From positions 42,256 through 106,255 of IMG/VR virus record IMGVR_UViG_3300023184_000031: a stretch of 64,000 nt of DNA, one strand, 5' to 3'. Below the pieces are notes generated by a model, which had not been told where the DNA came from, ran no database searches, and worked only from the letters and a program-made list of their open reading frames with translations. This DNA comes from a virus. Positions 44,266-52,590 of the stretch are shown here, one piece after another; within the stretch, counting starts at the first letter, position 1; every line of letters starts with the position of its first letter. A program made the translations under genes and the position numbers.

Positions 44266-45280
44266 ATATAAAGACATATTGTTCCAAGTCAATAATGATC
44301 AGCGTGGAGTCTCAGACTCCATTCTGATTGTTGATGGACTGAATACATTCCTAAGATCATTCACTATGATAAACCACATAAACCCCGATGGTCATCATAT
44401 TGGTGGCTTGACGGGGTTTTTGAAATCAATTGGTTATGCTATCAAAATGATAGAACCAACCAAAGTGGTTATTGTGTTTGATGGTGTGGGTGGTTCAAAC
44501 GCAAAACGAAACTTATATCCTGAATACAAAGCAAACAGGAATAAGAATCGTATGACTAACTATTCTATATTTAGCTCTAAAGATGAAGAGAACGAATCGA
44601 TCAATAATCAGATGGCAAGATTAATTCAGTATCTTCAATGCCTACCAATATCAATGATTTGTATAGATGGTATTGAGGCGGATGATACAATTGGTTATTT
44701 GGTGGGTAAATTTCAAAAACACACATCAACAAACGAGGTAACTATAATGTCTGCTGATGGCGACTTCCTACAGCTAGTATCTGATAAGGTTAAAGTATAT
44801 TCTCCAACCAAAAAGAAAATATACAAACCAGCAGATGTATTAGAAGAGTATAATGTGAGCTGCTATAATTTCGTTAATTATAAGATACTTATGGGCGATA
44901 CAAGTGATAATCTTCCTGGAGTGAATGGGCTTGGGCCAAAGAAATTACTTAAATTATTTCCAGCATTAGCAAGCGACACACCATTACAACTAGCAGATAT
45001 TGTGATTGAAGCAGAATATAAAGTAAATGAACATGCTTTATATGGTAAGATAGTTGAGCGTAAACATCAATTAATAATTAATGAACGGCTAATGAATTTG
45101 CAGACCATACCTATTTCAGACGCTAATGTGGAACAAATACAAGCTAGTTTTAAAGCGCCATATGAATTGAATTCACATATGTTTATGCAAATGTATACTG
45201 CAGACAAGTTAGGCGAATCAATACCTAATACACCATCTTGGTTAAATCAAGTGTTTGGACCTTTAAATTCTTTTAAGTAA
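44255..45280 (+). CDS. 5'-3' exonuclease / flap endonuclease (RNase H, T5 D15-like)
   Basis: 341 residues. The FEN/PIN signatures are clear: SILIVDGLNTFLRS, VVIVFDGVGGSNAKR, GIEADDTIGYL, MSADGDFLQLV and the helix-3-turn-helix MGDTSDNLPGVNGLGPKKLL. It should remove RNA primers and flaps on the lagging strand. No ATG precedes the first motif in frame; the start is probably the TTG at 44255 inside the uvsX end (or TTG 44279). The TTG start may limit expression. Confidence 0.88.
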   Translation: MKNKYKDILFQVNNDQRGVSDSILIVDGLNTFLRSFTMINHINPDGHHIGGLTGFLKSIGYAIKMIEPTKVVIVFDGVGGSNAKRNLYPEYKANRNKNRMTNYSIFSSKDEENESINNQMARLIQYLQCLPISMICIDGIEADDTIGYLVGKFQKHTSTNEVTIMSADGDFLQLVSDKVKVYSPTKKKIYKPADVLEEYNVSCYNFVNYKILMGDTSDNLPGVNGLGPKKLLKLFPALASDTPLQLADIVIEAEYKVNEHALYGKIVERKHQLIINERLMNLQTIPISDANVEQIQASFKAPYELNSHMFMQMYTADKLGESIPNTPSWLNQVFGPLNSFK

Positions 45281-45286
45281 ATTTAT

Positions 45287-45511
45287 ATGACAGCAAAAGA
45301 AAAAGCAAAAGATCTACTTCATAAGTTCTACTTCTCATTACCAAACAATGGTGGCTTTACAGGACTTTGTAATATCAATCAGAGATGGGAGGAAGGTAAG
45401 ATATGTGCTTTAATAGCACTAAGAGAAACAATTTGGGGGTATCTAGACCAGTACCCTATTGAGATTCAAAACTATTGGCAAGAAGTAAAACAAGAAATAG
45501 AAAAATTATGA
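45287..45511 (+). CDS. Unknown small protein coupled to helicase
   Basis: 74 residues, helical, with Trp-rich positions (NQRWEEGKICALIALRETIW). It follows the exonuclease by 6 nt and its stop overlaps the helicase start (ATGA), so it is translated in the replication operon. No family recognised. Confidence 0.6.
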   Translation: MTAKEKAKDLLHKFYFSLPNNGGFTGLCNINQRWEEGKICALIALRETIWGYLDQYPIEIQNYWQEVKQEIEKL

Positions 45512-46890
45512 CAACATTAAGTAAGTTAAATCAGTACGGCAACGCGTTTCAGGTAAAGGTACTAGGCGCACTACTAACACAACGAGATTTCCTATTAAAC
45601 ATTGCTGATTCATTAGATAGTGAATACTTTGAATCGCAAGCACATAAGTGGACGATCGAATATATAATAAAATATTTCAACCAGTACCACACATACCCAA
45701 CTATAGAAACATTATCAATTGAAATTAAAAAACTAGATAATGAAGTATTAAGAATATCACTTACAGATTCACTACGTGAAGCATATAAAATGTCTGATGT
45801 AGCTGATTTGGAATGGGTTGAAAAAGAATTTAGTGATTTCTGTAAGAACCAACAGATGAAGAAAGCCATTATGACATCAGTAGATCTACTCAATATGGGT
45901 GATTATGATGGTATTAGAGGTTTGATTAATGATGCAATGAAAGCGGGTGAAGAAAAGAATGTAGGTTTAGATTACAATATAGATATTGAAACAAGATATC
46001 GTGATGATGATCGTCGTGTAATACCATTCCCATGGCAAACATTTAATGATCTTACACAAGGTGGATATGGTAAAGGCGATCTAGTATTATTATTCGGTAA
46101 TCCAGGTGGTGGTAAATCATGGGGCGTAATGGCAATGGGTGCTTACGCAGCAGCATTAGGATATAATGTAGTACACTACACACTAGAATTATCTGAAGGT
46201 TATGTTGGTAAACGTTACGATGCTATATTCTCAGGTATCGATGTTGATAAATTAAAAGATCATCGTGCTGAGGTAGAAGTAGCAATTGGTAAGGTGAAAG
46301 GTAAGATTATGGTTAAGGAATATGCTCCTAAACGAGCATCATTAGATACAATCGAATCACATATACAACAATTAAAACACCAGAACGAATTTGAACCAGA
46401 TATGATTATCATCGATTATCTAGATTTACTACGCACTAAAGGTAGAAAAGAACGTAAAGATGAGATTGATGATGTTTATACTGATGCAAAAGGATTAGCT
46501 AAAGAATTAGGCATACCAGTCATATCACCATCACAAGCAAATAGAACGGGTGCTGAAGAAGGTATTTTACAGGCGAAAAATGCGGCTGGATCTTATGACA
46601 AAATAATGATCGGAGATATTATTATCTCATTAGCTCGCGGCCGTAAAGACAAAGTAAACGGTAGTGGTAATTGGCACTTTATAAAAAATAGATATGGTGC
46701 AGATGGGTTGACTTTTGGTTCAAAAATTAACACAGCAAACGGCTATATTGATATATACACTCAGCCATTAGATGATGAAGCGTTTGAATCAAAAGGCAAT
46801 AATAAGTCATCAAACTCATTCTCAGAAGTAGGAGTAGAAGATAAGTACGTTCTTCGAAGTAAGTTTGCTAAATTTGAAGAAGAAGCGTAG
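45508..46890 (+). CDS. gp41: Replicative DNA helicase (gp41/DnaB-like)
   Basis: 460 residues from the ATG at 45508, which overlaps the previous stop; a TTG 33 nt upstream is less likely. The N-terminal DnaB-type helical domain is followed by the RecA-like motor with Walker A FGNPGGGKSW (196–205), MIIIDYLDLLRTKGR as Walker B, and SQANRTG. T4 gp41 is 475 residues. It would unwind the fork as a hexamer. No primase is recognised in the window. Confidence 0.93.
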   Translation: MTTLSKLNQYGNAFQVKVLGALLTQRDFLLNIADSLDSEYFESQAHKWTIEYIIKYFNQYHTYPTIETLSIEIKKLDNEVLRISLTDSLREAYKMSDVADLEWVEKEFSDFCKNQQMKKAIMTSVDLLNMGDYDGIRGLINDAMKAGEEKNVGLDYNIDIETRYRDDDRRVIPFPWQTFNDLTQGGYGKGDLVLLFGNPGGGKSWGVMAMGAYAAALGYNVVHYTLELSEGYVGKRYDAIFSGIDVDKLKDHRAEVEVAIGKVKGKIMVKEYAPKRASLDTIESHIQQLKHQNEFEPDMIIIDYLDLLRTKGRKERKDEIDDVYTDAKGLAKELGIPVISPSQANRTGAEEGILQAKNAAGSYDKIMIGDIIISLARGRKDKVNGSGNWHFIKNRYGADGLTFGSKINTANGYIDIYTQPLDDEAFESKGNNKSSNSFSEVGVEDKYVLRSKFAKFEEEA

Positions 46891-46899
46891 ATTGTATTA

Positions 46900-46907
46900 T
46901 ATTTATA
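46900..46907 (+). promoter_or_regulatory. TATTTATA promoter-like octamer before thioredoxin
   Basis: TATTTATA 19 nt before the ATG at 46927, in the 36-nt spacer after the helicase. Confidence 0.5.
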
Positions 46908-46926
46908 ATTACAAAATCAATAATTT

Positions 46927-47199
46927 ATGTTAGTAGTAAAACGTTATACTGCCGCTTGGTGTCAACCTTGCAAGCAGCTCGCCCCCGTATTTGATCAATT
47001 ACAAAGTGAAATGACAAACGAACCAGACCAGGTTATATTTCAAACAATTGATGTTGATATGAGTAGAGATGAAGCACTAGAAAAAGGCATTTCATCTGTT
47101 CCAACAGTAATATTAGAAAAAAATGGACAACAAGTATATCGTTTTAGTGGTGTTTTACCAAAAACCACAATAGCAGGACTTATCAGACAACATTTATAA
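46927..47199 (+). CDS. Thioredoxin-like protein
   Basis: 90 residues, a compact thioredoxin fold. The active site is WCQPC (11–15), a variant of WCGPC, and the cis-Pro loop is SVPTV (about 57–61). It lies 23 nt upstream of the ribonucleotide reductase and is probably its electron donor, reducing the C-terminal cysteine pair of that enzyme. It is shorter at the N-terminus than E. coli thioredoxin. Confidence 0.9.
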   Translation: MLVVKRYTAAWCQPCKQLAPVFDQLQSEMTNEPDQVIFQTIDVDMSRDEALEKGISSVPTVILEKNGQQVYRFSGVLPKTTIAGLIRQHL

Positions 47200-47222
47200 A
47201 CAATTTTAAAGAACAATTAAAA

Positions 47223-49079
47223 ATGAACGTAGAACAAAGTATTCTTAGTGACATCACCGTCTACATGAAGTATGCCAAATACAACTCAGGTCAGAAGCGT
47301 AGAGAAACATGGGAAGAATTAGTAACAAGAAACAAACAAATGCACCAGGAAAAATTTCCACAGTTGCATGATGAAATTGAAAAAGTATATCAGTTAGTGT
47401 ATGAAAAGAAAGTATTGCCTTCAATGCGTTCTCTCCAATTTGCTGGAAGACCCATTGAGCTTAATAATACTCGTATATTTAATTGCTCTTTTCTCCCTAT
47501 TGATGACTGGAGAGCATTTAGTGAAATAATGTTCCTATTATTATCAGGAACAGGAGTGGGTTATAGTGTACAAACACATCACATTGATAACTTACCAGAA
47601 ATAACATTACCAATTAAACACAAGCGCTACTTGGTAGGCGACAGTATTGAAGGGTGGGCGGATGCAGTCAGAATGTTATGTAAAGCGTATTTTACAGGCG
47701 GGGCGCTACCATTATTTGATTTTAGAGATATTCGACCAAAAGGAGCTCAATTAATCACGGTAGGAGGTAAAGCGCCTGGTCCTGAACCATTGAAGGAATG
47801 TCTATTCCAATTGCAGAAAATATTCGATCGTAAAAAAAGCGGAGAAAAACTCACATCAGTAGAAGTACATGATATGGCTTGCCATATAGCAGATGCAGTA
47901 TTATCAGGTGGCATTCGTAGAGCAGCATTAATCGCTCTATTCAACCTAGATGATGAAGGAATGTTAACATGTAAATTCGGTAACTGGTGGGAAGAAAATC
48001 CTCAACGCGGCAGAGCTAATAACTCAGCTGTAGTAATGCGTCATAAAATTGATGAAGAGGAATTTTTCAAACTATGGAAAAAAATCGAACTAAGCGGTTC
48101 AGGCGAGCCAGGTATTTACTTTTCCAATGATAAAGACTGGGGAACAAACCCATGTTGCGAGATTGCACTCCGCCCCTTTCAATTCTGTAACTTGTGTGAA
48201 GTAAATGTTTCGAATGTTGTAGATCAAGCCGATTTGAATGCTAGAGTAGAGGCAGCAGCGTTCATAGGAACACTACAAGCGGCTTATACTGATTTTCATT
48301 ATTTAAGAGATATATGGCGTAAAACAACTGAGAAAGACGCTTTATTAGGTGTTGGAATGACAGGTATTGGATCAGGTGCTGTATTAGATTTAGATTTGAA
48401 GCAAGCAGCTAAAATAGCTGTAGATACAAATGAAATAGTAGCAGCACAAATTGGTGTTAATAAAGCAGCTCGTGTCACTACAGTTAAACCATCAGGTACA
48501 TCATCATTAGTATTAGGAACATCAAGTGGCATTCACGCTTGGCATAACGACTACTATATCAGACGTATTAGAGTAGGTAAGAACGAAGCTATTTATACTC
48601 ACCTAGCTATTCATCATCCTGAATTAGTTGAAGATGATTTCTTCAAACCAACAATACAAGCAGTAATTTCAGTACCACAACGTGCACCAGAAGGATCAAT
48701 CCTAAGAACTGAAAACGTTATTGACATGTTAGAGCGTGTTAAACTATTTAACACAAAGTGGGTTAAGAAAGGACATCGCAAAGGAGCAAATACAAATAAC
48801 GTATCAGCTACTGTATCTGTTAAAACAGATGAATGGGAAAAAGTAGGTAAATGGATGTGGGAAAATAAAGAAACATTTAATGGCTTATCAGTATTACCAT
48901 ATTTCTCATCCGACACAACTTATCCACAATTACCATTTGAAGACATTACTGAAGAGAAATTTAATGAATTAGTACAACACCTACATGGTCTTAATTTAAG
49001 TCAAGTAGTTGAGTTTGATGATAACACAGCATTAGGTGATAACATTGCCTGTGGAGCAGGAGGCTGCGAAATAGTGTAA
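47223..49079 (+). CDS. nrdJ: Adenosylcobalamin-dependent (class II) ribonucleotide reductase
   Basis: 618 residues, like monomeric class II reductases of the Lactobacillus type. Visible: FNCSF with Cys88; the active-site NPCCE (309–313, the Cys at 311 as candidate thiyl residue and Glu313); and a C-terminal swinging pair CGAGGC. Vitamin B12 replaces the NrdB radical subunit, so the enzyme works with or without oxygen if the host supplies cobalamin. T4 encodes a class Ia pair instead. It provides dNTPs for replication together with the thioredoxin upstream. Confidence 0.92.
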   Translation: MNVEQSILSDITVYMKYAKYNSGQKRRETWEELVTRNKQMHQEKFPQLHDEIEKVYQLVYEKKVLPSMRSLQFAGRPIELNNTRIFNCSFLPIDDWRAFSEIMFLLLSGTGVGYSVQTHHIDNLPEITLPIKHKRYLVGDSIEGWADAVRMLCKAYFTGGALPLFDFRDIRPKGAQLITVGGKAPGPEPLKECLFQLQKIFDRKKSGEKLTSVEVHDMACHIADAVLSGGIRRAALIALFNLDDEGMLTCKFGNWWEENPQRGRANNSAVVMRHKIDEEEFFKLWKKIELSGSGEPGIYFSNDKDWGTNPCCEIALRPFQFCNLCEVNVSNVVDQADLNARVEAAAFIGTLQAAYTDFHYLRDIWRKTTEKDALLGVGMTGIGSGAVLDLDLKQAAKIAVDTNEIVAAQIGVNKAARVTTVKPSGTSSLVLGTSSGIHAWHNDYYIRRIRVGKNEAIYTHLAIHHPELVEDDFFKPTIQAVISVPQRAPEGSILRTENVIDMLERVKLFNTKWVKKGHRKGANTNNVSATVSVKTDEWEKVGKWMWENKETFNGLSVLPYFSSDTTYPQLPFEDITEEKFNELVQHLHGLNLSQVVEFDDNTALGDNIACGAGGCEIV

Positions 49080-49087
49080 TATTTATT
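49080..49087 (+). promoter_or_regulatory. TATTTATT element abutting a start codon
   Basis: TATTTATT 3 nt before the ATG at 49091. As a -10-type element it would give an almost leaderless message; it may also be chance or an AT-rich start context. Confidence 0.3.
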
Positions 49088-49090
49088 TAT

Positions 49091-49681
49091 ATGATAAAAC
49101 TAACAGATATATTAAAAGAAATATATGATAAAAATTTAATAGGAGCACAGCGTGGAGAAGGAGGACAACATGTTGTTTATCAATACGATAAAGATAAAAT
49201 AATTAAATTTGGTCATTATGGTAAAGTAGAGGATAATGTGAAAATATTTGATAAATATCCTGATGTTTTTCCAAAAGTATACGACATAGGAGATGATTAT
49301 ATTATTTTAGAAGAATTAGATGATAATAAAGCAGCTTCGGAAATAAGAAAAATCAAATCGTATTTATTTTCACAATCATCTGAAATTTCACCCAAAAACC
49401 AACATATCGCTAAATTAGTTCAAAGATCTCGAAAAAATGGACCTGATTGGTATAATAATAATTTAACTCAATTAATGTATAATAATTTAGACGATGATGA
49501 ATTGAAATCTCAACTTCAAAAAGAATTACCAAATGATTTATATAATTCTTTAATTAAAAATTATTACCCTTTACTCCAGAAAATAAAAAACATACCATGG
49601 GATTCAAAAATTGAAAAAGACATAAATGATGAAAATTTTGGATATACTTTAGAAGGAAATTTAAAGTTACTAGATGTATAA
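49091..49681 (+). CDS. Kinase-like protein with MIKLTDILKE tag
   Basis: 196 residues. The tag MIKLTDILKE ends in LKE, an (I/L)xE site, and is almost the same as at 15266. The body resembles a small protein-kinase or phosphotransferase fold. GAQRGEGGQHVVYQYDKDKI fits a Gly-rich loop with IIKF (Lys39), then YIILEEL a hinge, and the C-terminus DINDENFGYTLEGNLKLLD suggests a catalytic Asp/Asn pair and a DFG-like Asp. The kinase call is inference. If packaged, it could act on the host at infection, as T4 Alt does by a different reaction. It overlaps the next gene by 8 nt. Confidence 0.55.
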   Translation: MIKLTDILKEIYDKNLIGAQRGEGGQHVVYQYDKDKIIKFGHYGKVEDNVKIFDKYPDVFPKVYDIGDDYIILEELDDNKAASEIRKIKSYLFSQSSEISPKNQHIAKLVQRSRKNGPDWYNNNLTQLMYNNLDDDELKSQLQKELPNDLYNSLIKNYYPLLQKIKNIPWDSKIEKDINDENFGYTLEGNLKLLDV

Positions 49682-49841
49682 ACTAACAGAAGGCGTTCAC
49701 TACATAATAAATGAGGATGGTAGGGTCGTATTTACGGCCCTATACCTCATTCAACAAGGTAAATGTTGTGGTAATGGTTGTAAAAATTGTCCTTATGATC
49801 CTAAACACACTAAAGGAAATTTGGTTTTGGCAAAACAATAA
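49674..49841 (+). CDS. 55-residue Cys-rich protein (DUF5522-like)
   Basis: ATG at 49674 overlaps the kinase-like stop; stop at 49839–49841. The core KCCGNGCKNCPYDP (about 30–43) matches the CCGxGCxxCPY pattern of the small DUF5522 family, probably metal-binding. The N-terminus is beta-like (TEGVHYIINEDGRVVFTALY). Function unknown. Confidence 0.7.
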   Translation: MYKLTEGVHYIINEDGRVVFTALYLIQQGKCCGNGCKNCPYDPKHTKGNLVLAKQ

Positions 49842-49855
49842 ATTAAATTAACGTT

Positions 49856-50035
49856 ATGAATTTAGAACAATTAGAAAACGAAGCAAACGAGTTAAAGTCA
49901 TTAAACTTAACTAATCTTCCCCCTGAACAATTATCTCAATTAGTAGAGAAATTATCAGCAATGTTAGAGAAAAGCGAAACATTATTATCAACAATTAAAC
50001 TAGAAGATATTAACGATGAAACAGATAATTCATGA
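49856..50035 (+). CDS. 59-residue acidic helical protein
   Basis: ATG at 49856, stop at 50033–50035. Helical, Leu/Glu-rich with heptad-like spacing (NLEQLENEANELKSLNL). The next gene begins 20 nt before its stop. Likely translated with its neighbours; no family recognised. Confidence 0.6.
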   Translation: MNLEQLENEANELKSLNLTNLPPEQLSQLVEKLSAMLEKSETLLSTIKLEDINDETDNS

Positions 50036-50219
50036 TATTCTCCTCGTAATAGGAATAGTAATGTTAGCAATGATATTACTTGGTGGTCCATTAATGCTAT
50101 TATGGAACTGGACAATACCCACAATATTTGGTTTACCTGAAATTGGATTTTGGCAAGCATGTGGCTTGCAGTTATTAGCAACAATATTATTTAAAGCAAA
50201 TATAAACGTAAAAAAATAA
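50016..50219 (+). CDS. Small two-helix membrane protein
   Basis: 67 residues with two hydrophobic segments (about 7–28 and 42–60) around a Trp/Pro-rich turn, and a short basic C-terminus. It lies 5 nt before queD and overlaps the gene before it. Such proteins are common in phage early regions; the function is unknown, a holin-like role being only a possibility. Confidence 0.6.
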   Translation: MKQIIHDILLVIGIVMLAMILLGGPLMLLWNWTIPTIFGLPEIGFWQACGLQLLATILFKANINVKK

Positions 50220-50224
50220 GTTAT

Positions 50225-50683
50225 ATGTTTCAATCAACAAAGTTGTTTGACGGCTACAGTACTGTATTTCGTCAATGGAAAGCTGAAGGCACGCACTGTC
50301 GCTTCCTACATGGTTATGGAGTGTCATTTAGAGTATGGTTCGAAGGCGAATTAGACGAGAAAAACTGGGTATTTGATTTTGGAGGCATGAAACGTGCTAA
50401 AGGAACTATTGATGGTATGAATCCTAAAGTATGGATGGATTATATGTTCGATCATACTACAATAGTAGCGGAAGATGATCCCGGTATTGGTGGATTTAAA
50501 ACAATGGACCAATTAGGAATTATTCAGTTACGTATTCTACCAGCTACTGGAGCAGAGCAATTTGCAAAATACATTTTTGAAAAATTAAATACATTTGTTC
50601 AAGAAGAAACGAGTGGTAGGGTTAAAGTAAGACGAGTTGAGTTTATGGAACACGCTAAAAACACTGCAATATATGAAGGTTAG
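50225..50683 (+). CDS. queD: QueD-like 6-carboxytetrahydropterin synthase
   Basis: 152 residues, normal for the 6-pyruvoyltetrahydropterin synthase/QueD fold. THCRFLHGYG holds the likely catalytic Cys25, but the usual HGH zinc pair reads HGY and the earlier FxAAH is YSTVFRQW, so the metal site is altered. NWVFDFGGMKRAKG, DHTTIVAEDDP and a late Glu (RVEFMEH) are conserved. It should convert dihydroneopterin triphosphate to 6-carboxytetrahydropterin. The DpdA-like gene starts inside its last 11 nt. Confidence 0.82.
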   Translation: MFQSTKLFDGYSTVFRQWKAEGTHCRFLHGYGVSFRVWFEGELDEKNWVFDFGGMKRAKGTIDGMNPKVWMDYMFDHTTIVAEDDPGIGGFKTMDQLGIIQLRILPATGAEQFAKYIFEKLNTFVQEETSGRVKVRRVEFMEHAKNTAIYEG

Positions 50684-51458
50684 TCACGAACTACCATTAT
50701 CGCTAATGCATAATGGTTATGAATGGAATGATTATGATTATTGTCTACCACATCTAATAGACAAATATCTCCAATACAGAATATATTTTCAAAAATCCAG
50801 TCTAGATGGTCGTTTTATTATTATGGATAATGGATTATTTGAAGGAGTAGAACACACAACAGAAGATTTAATTGAAAAAATTAATCTAATAATCCCTGAT
50901 GTGTTTATTGTCCCTGATGCTTGGAATGACTCAGCAATAACACTGCGTAACGCTAAAGAATGGATGAATAACCATATCCATAAATTACCCGAAGGTGTTA
51001 ACTTAATGGCTGTATGTCAAGGAGAATCATTAGGTGAACTAATATCAACATACCAAACACTATTAGATTTAGGTTATACACACATAGCATTCAATCATTC
51101 AAGTGCTGCTTATCAAACTATGTATCCTAATCTAGATCCATTAAAAGCTCAAATGTATGGTAGAATGGAGTTTATTAGAAGACTAGTAGCAGAAAATATA
51201 ATAAATAGAAGAGTATATCATCATTTATTAGGGTGTTCATTACCGCAGGAATTCATGTCATATAAAGATTGGCCATTCATTCAATCATGTGACACATCAA
51301 ATCCAATTTTAGTTGGAGCTGAAGGTATAAGATACACTGATAGTGGTTTAACATGGAAACCAAAAGAAAAATTAGAGTTTTATCTTGAAAAAGATTTGAG
51401 TGGCAAAACAAAAGATATTATATTCAATGTACAAAAATTTAAAGATTATGTTAAATAA
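50673..51458 (+). CDS. dpdA: DpdA-like DNA 7-deazaguanine transglycosylase
   Basis: 261 residues from ATG 50673. The TGT-superfamily pattern is recognisable: RFIIMDNGLFEG (candidate nucleophile Asp52), MAVCQGESLGEL (113–122), YTHIAFNHSS, YHHLLGCSLPQEF and FIQSCDTSNP (Asp207). tRNA-guanine transglycosylases exchange guanine for a 7-deazaguanine in tRNA; the short phage type found beside que genes, DpdA, does so in DNA. Lacking an RNA-binding PUA domain and lying between queD and queC, it is best read as DpdA. A tRNA-directed enzyme is the alternative. Confidence 0.8.
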   Translation: MKVSHELPLSLMHNGYEWNDYDYCLPHLIDKYLQYRIYFQKSSLDGRFIIMDNGLFEGVEHTTEDLIEKINLIIPDVFIVPDAWNDSAITLRNAKEWMNNHIHKLPEGVNLMAVCQGESLGELISTYQTLLDLGYTHIAFNHSSAAYQTMYPNLDPLKAQMYGRMEFIRRLVAENIINRRVYHHLLGCSLPQEFMSYKDWPFIQSCDTSNPILVGAEGIRYTDSGLTWKPKEKLEFYLEKDLSGKTKDIIFNVQKFKDYVK

Positions 51459-51732
51459 ACAACAACAACCAATAGATATGTTCTCATTGTATGACTATCT
51501 AGGCCACGCAGCCGGAAATAAATTAGGTAAACAAGTAGCATCTTATGCTAAGCTTAGAAAAGCAAAACACGCTACTAAGCATGTTAGCAATCCCTCTTAT
51601 ACAGGTGAAGTAATGATGTATACTAAAGCGTTCTTAGATGAATGTTTTAATGCTAAAAAAGTATTTGAACCTAAACATGAAGATCTAACAGAATTAAACA
51701 CACAATTAGCAAACGACAATTTACCATTTTAA
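51448..51732 (+). CDS. Unknown small protein in the que cluster
   Basis: 94 residues from ATG 51448, which overlaps the previous stop; a GTG farther upstream would extend into dpdA and is less likely. Lys/His-rich N-terminal half (KLRKAKHATKHVS) and an acidic C-terminus ending NTQLANDNLPF. It lies 1 nt before queC and is probably co-translated with the modification genes. No family recognised. Confidence 0.65.
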   Translation: MLNKQQQPIDMFSLYDYLGHAAGNKLGKQVASYAKLRKAKHATKHVSNPSYTGEVMMYTKAFLDECFNAKKVFEPKHEDLTELNTQLANDNLPF

Positions 51733-51733
51733 T

Positions 51734-52552
51734 ATGAAACAAGCAGTATTATCTCTCTCAGGCGGTATGGATAGTAGTACATTATTATTGCATCTATTAT
51801 CTACTGGATATCAAGTAACAGCATTATCATTTGATTACGGACAAAAACACCGTGTTGAATTAGAGCGTGCACAACAACTAATTACATACGTTAATGAGAA
51901 TTTATTTAAACAAAATAAACCATTAGTACGTTACCAAACAATTCGATTAGATGGACTATCAGATCTACTCAGTTCAGCACTAGTAACAGGTGGATCAGAT
52001 GTACCAGAAGGACACTACGCTCATGAAAATATGAAGGATACTGTAGTACCAAATCGCAATAAAATATTTAGTTCTATTATTCAAGCAGTAGCGTTATCAA
52101 TTGCTACTAAGAATGGAAAACAAGATGTAGCTATTGCGATGGGAATACATGCTGGTGATTTCAGTGTTTATCCTGACTGCAGACAAGAATTTAGAGATGC
52201 TGATATGGAAGCTTTTAAATTAGGTAACTGGGATAGCGAATATGTTGGATTCTACACACCTTATTTAGAAGTAACAAAACATGAAATACTAGAAGATGGA
52301 ATATGGGCCTGTAATAAATTAGGTCTTGATTTTGATGAAGTATACAAGCGTACTAATACATCATATAAACCAATTTTAATAGACGGTATCTGGTACTCTG
52401 ATTATAAGTCAGCAGCCTCTGTAGAGCGCATTGAGGCTTTTCTAAAACTAGATCGTCCTGATCCTGTAAGTTATGCTGATGAAGATGGAGTTGCTAATTG
52501 GGAAAAAGCATCCGCTCATGTTAAAGAAGTACTAGCAGTTTATGGAAAATAA
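51734..52552 (+). CDS. queC: QueC-like enzyme lacking the zinc cysteines
   Basis: 272 residues. The ATP pyrophosphatase motif SGGMDSS (9–15), VPNRN (106–110), YPDCRQEF (146–153) and TPYLEVTKHEIL (175–186) are QueC hallmarks. The C-terminal zinc site, normally SCY...CGxCxxC, reads TSY (209–211) and D223-x2-S226-x2-S229, with no cysteine left, while the following Arg and helix are kept. QueC makes preQ0 from 7-carboxy-7-deazaguanine through an amide (ADG). This form may stop at the amide or have another way to stabilise the fold. Confidence 0.85.
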   Translation: MKQAVLSLSGGMDSSTLLLHLLSTGYQVTALSFDYGQKHRVELERAQQLITYVNENLFKQNKPLVRYQTIRLDGLSDLLSSALVTGGSDVPEGHYAHENMKDTVVPNRNKIFSSIIQAVALSIATKNGKQDVAIAMGIHAGDFSVYPDCRQEFRDADMEAFKLGNWDSEYVGFYTPYLEVTKHEILEDGIWACNKLGLDFDEVYKRTNTSYKPILIDGIWYSDYKSAASVERIEAFLKLDRPDPVSYADEDGVANWEKASAHVKEVLAVYGK

Positions 52553-52590
52553 ATATTTGGAGATCAGTCGCGTTTTTTAGATGGTCACCA

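Noticed and set aside
45475-45507. Upstream TTG start for the helicase
   Set aside because: The ATG at 45508 overlaps the preceding stop and gives the usual helicase start.
47223-49079. Intein within the ribonucleotide reductase
   Set aside because: Phage reductases often carry inteins, but this one is colinear and of normal length, with no Hint motifs.
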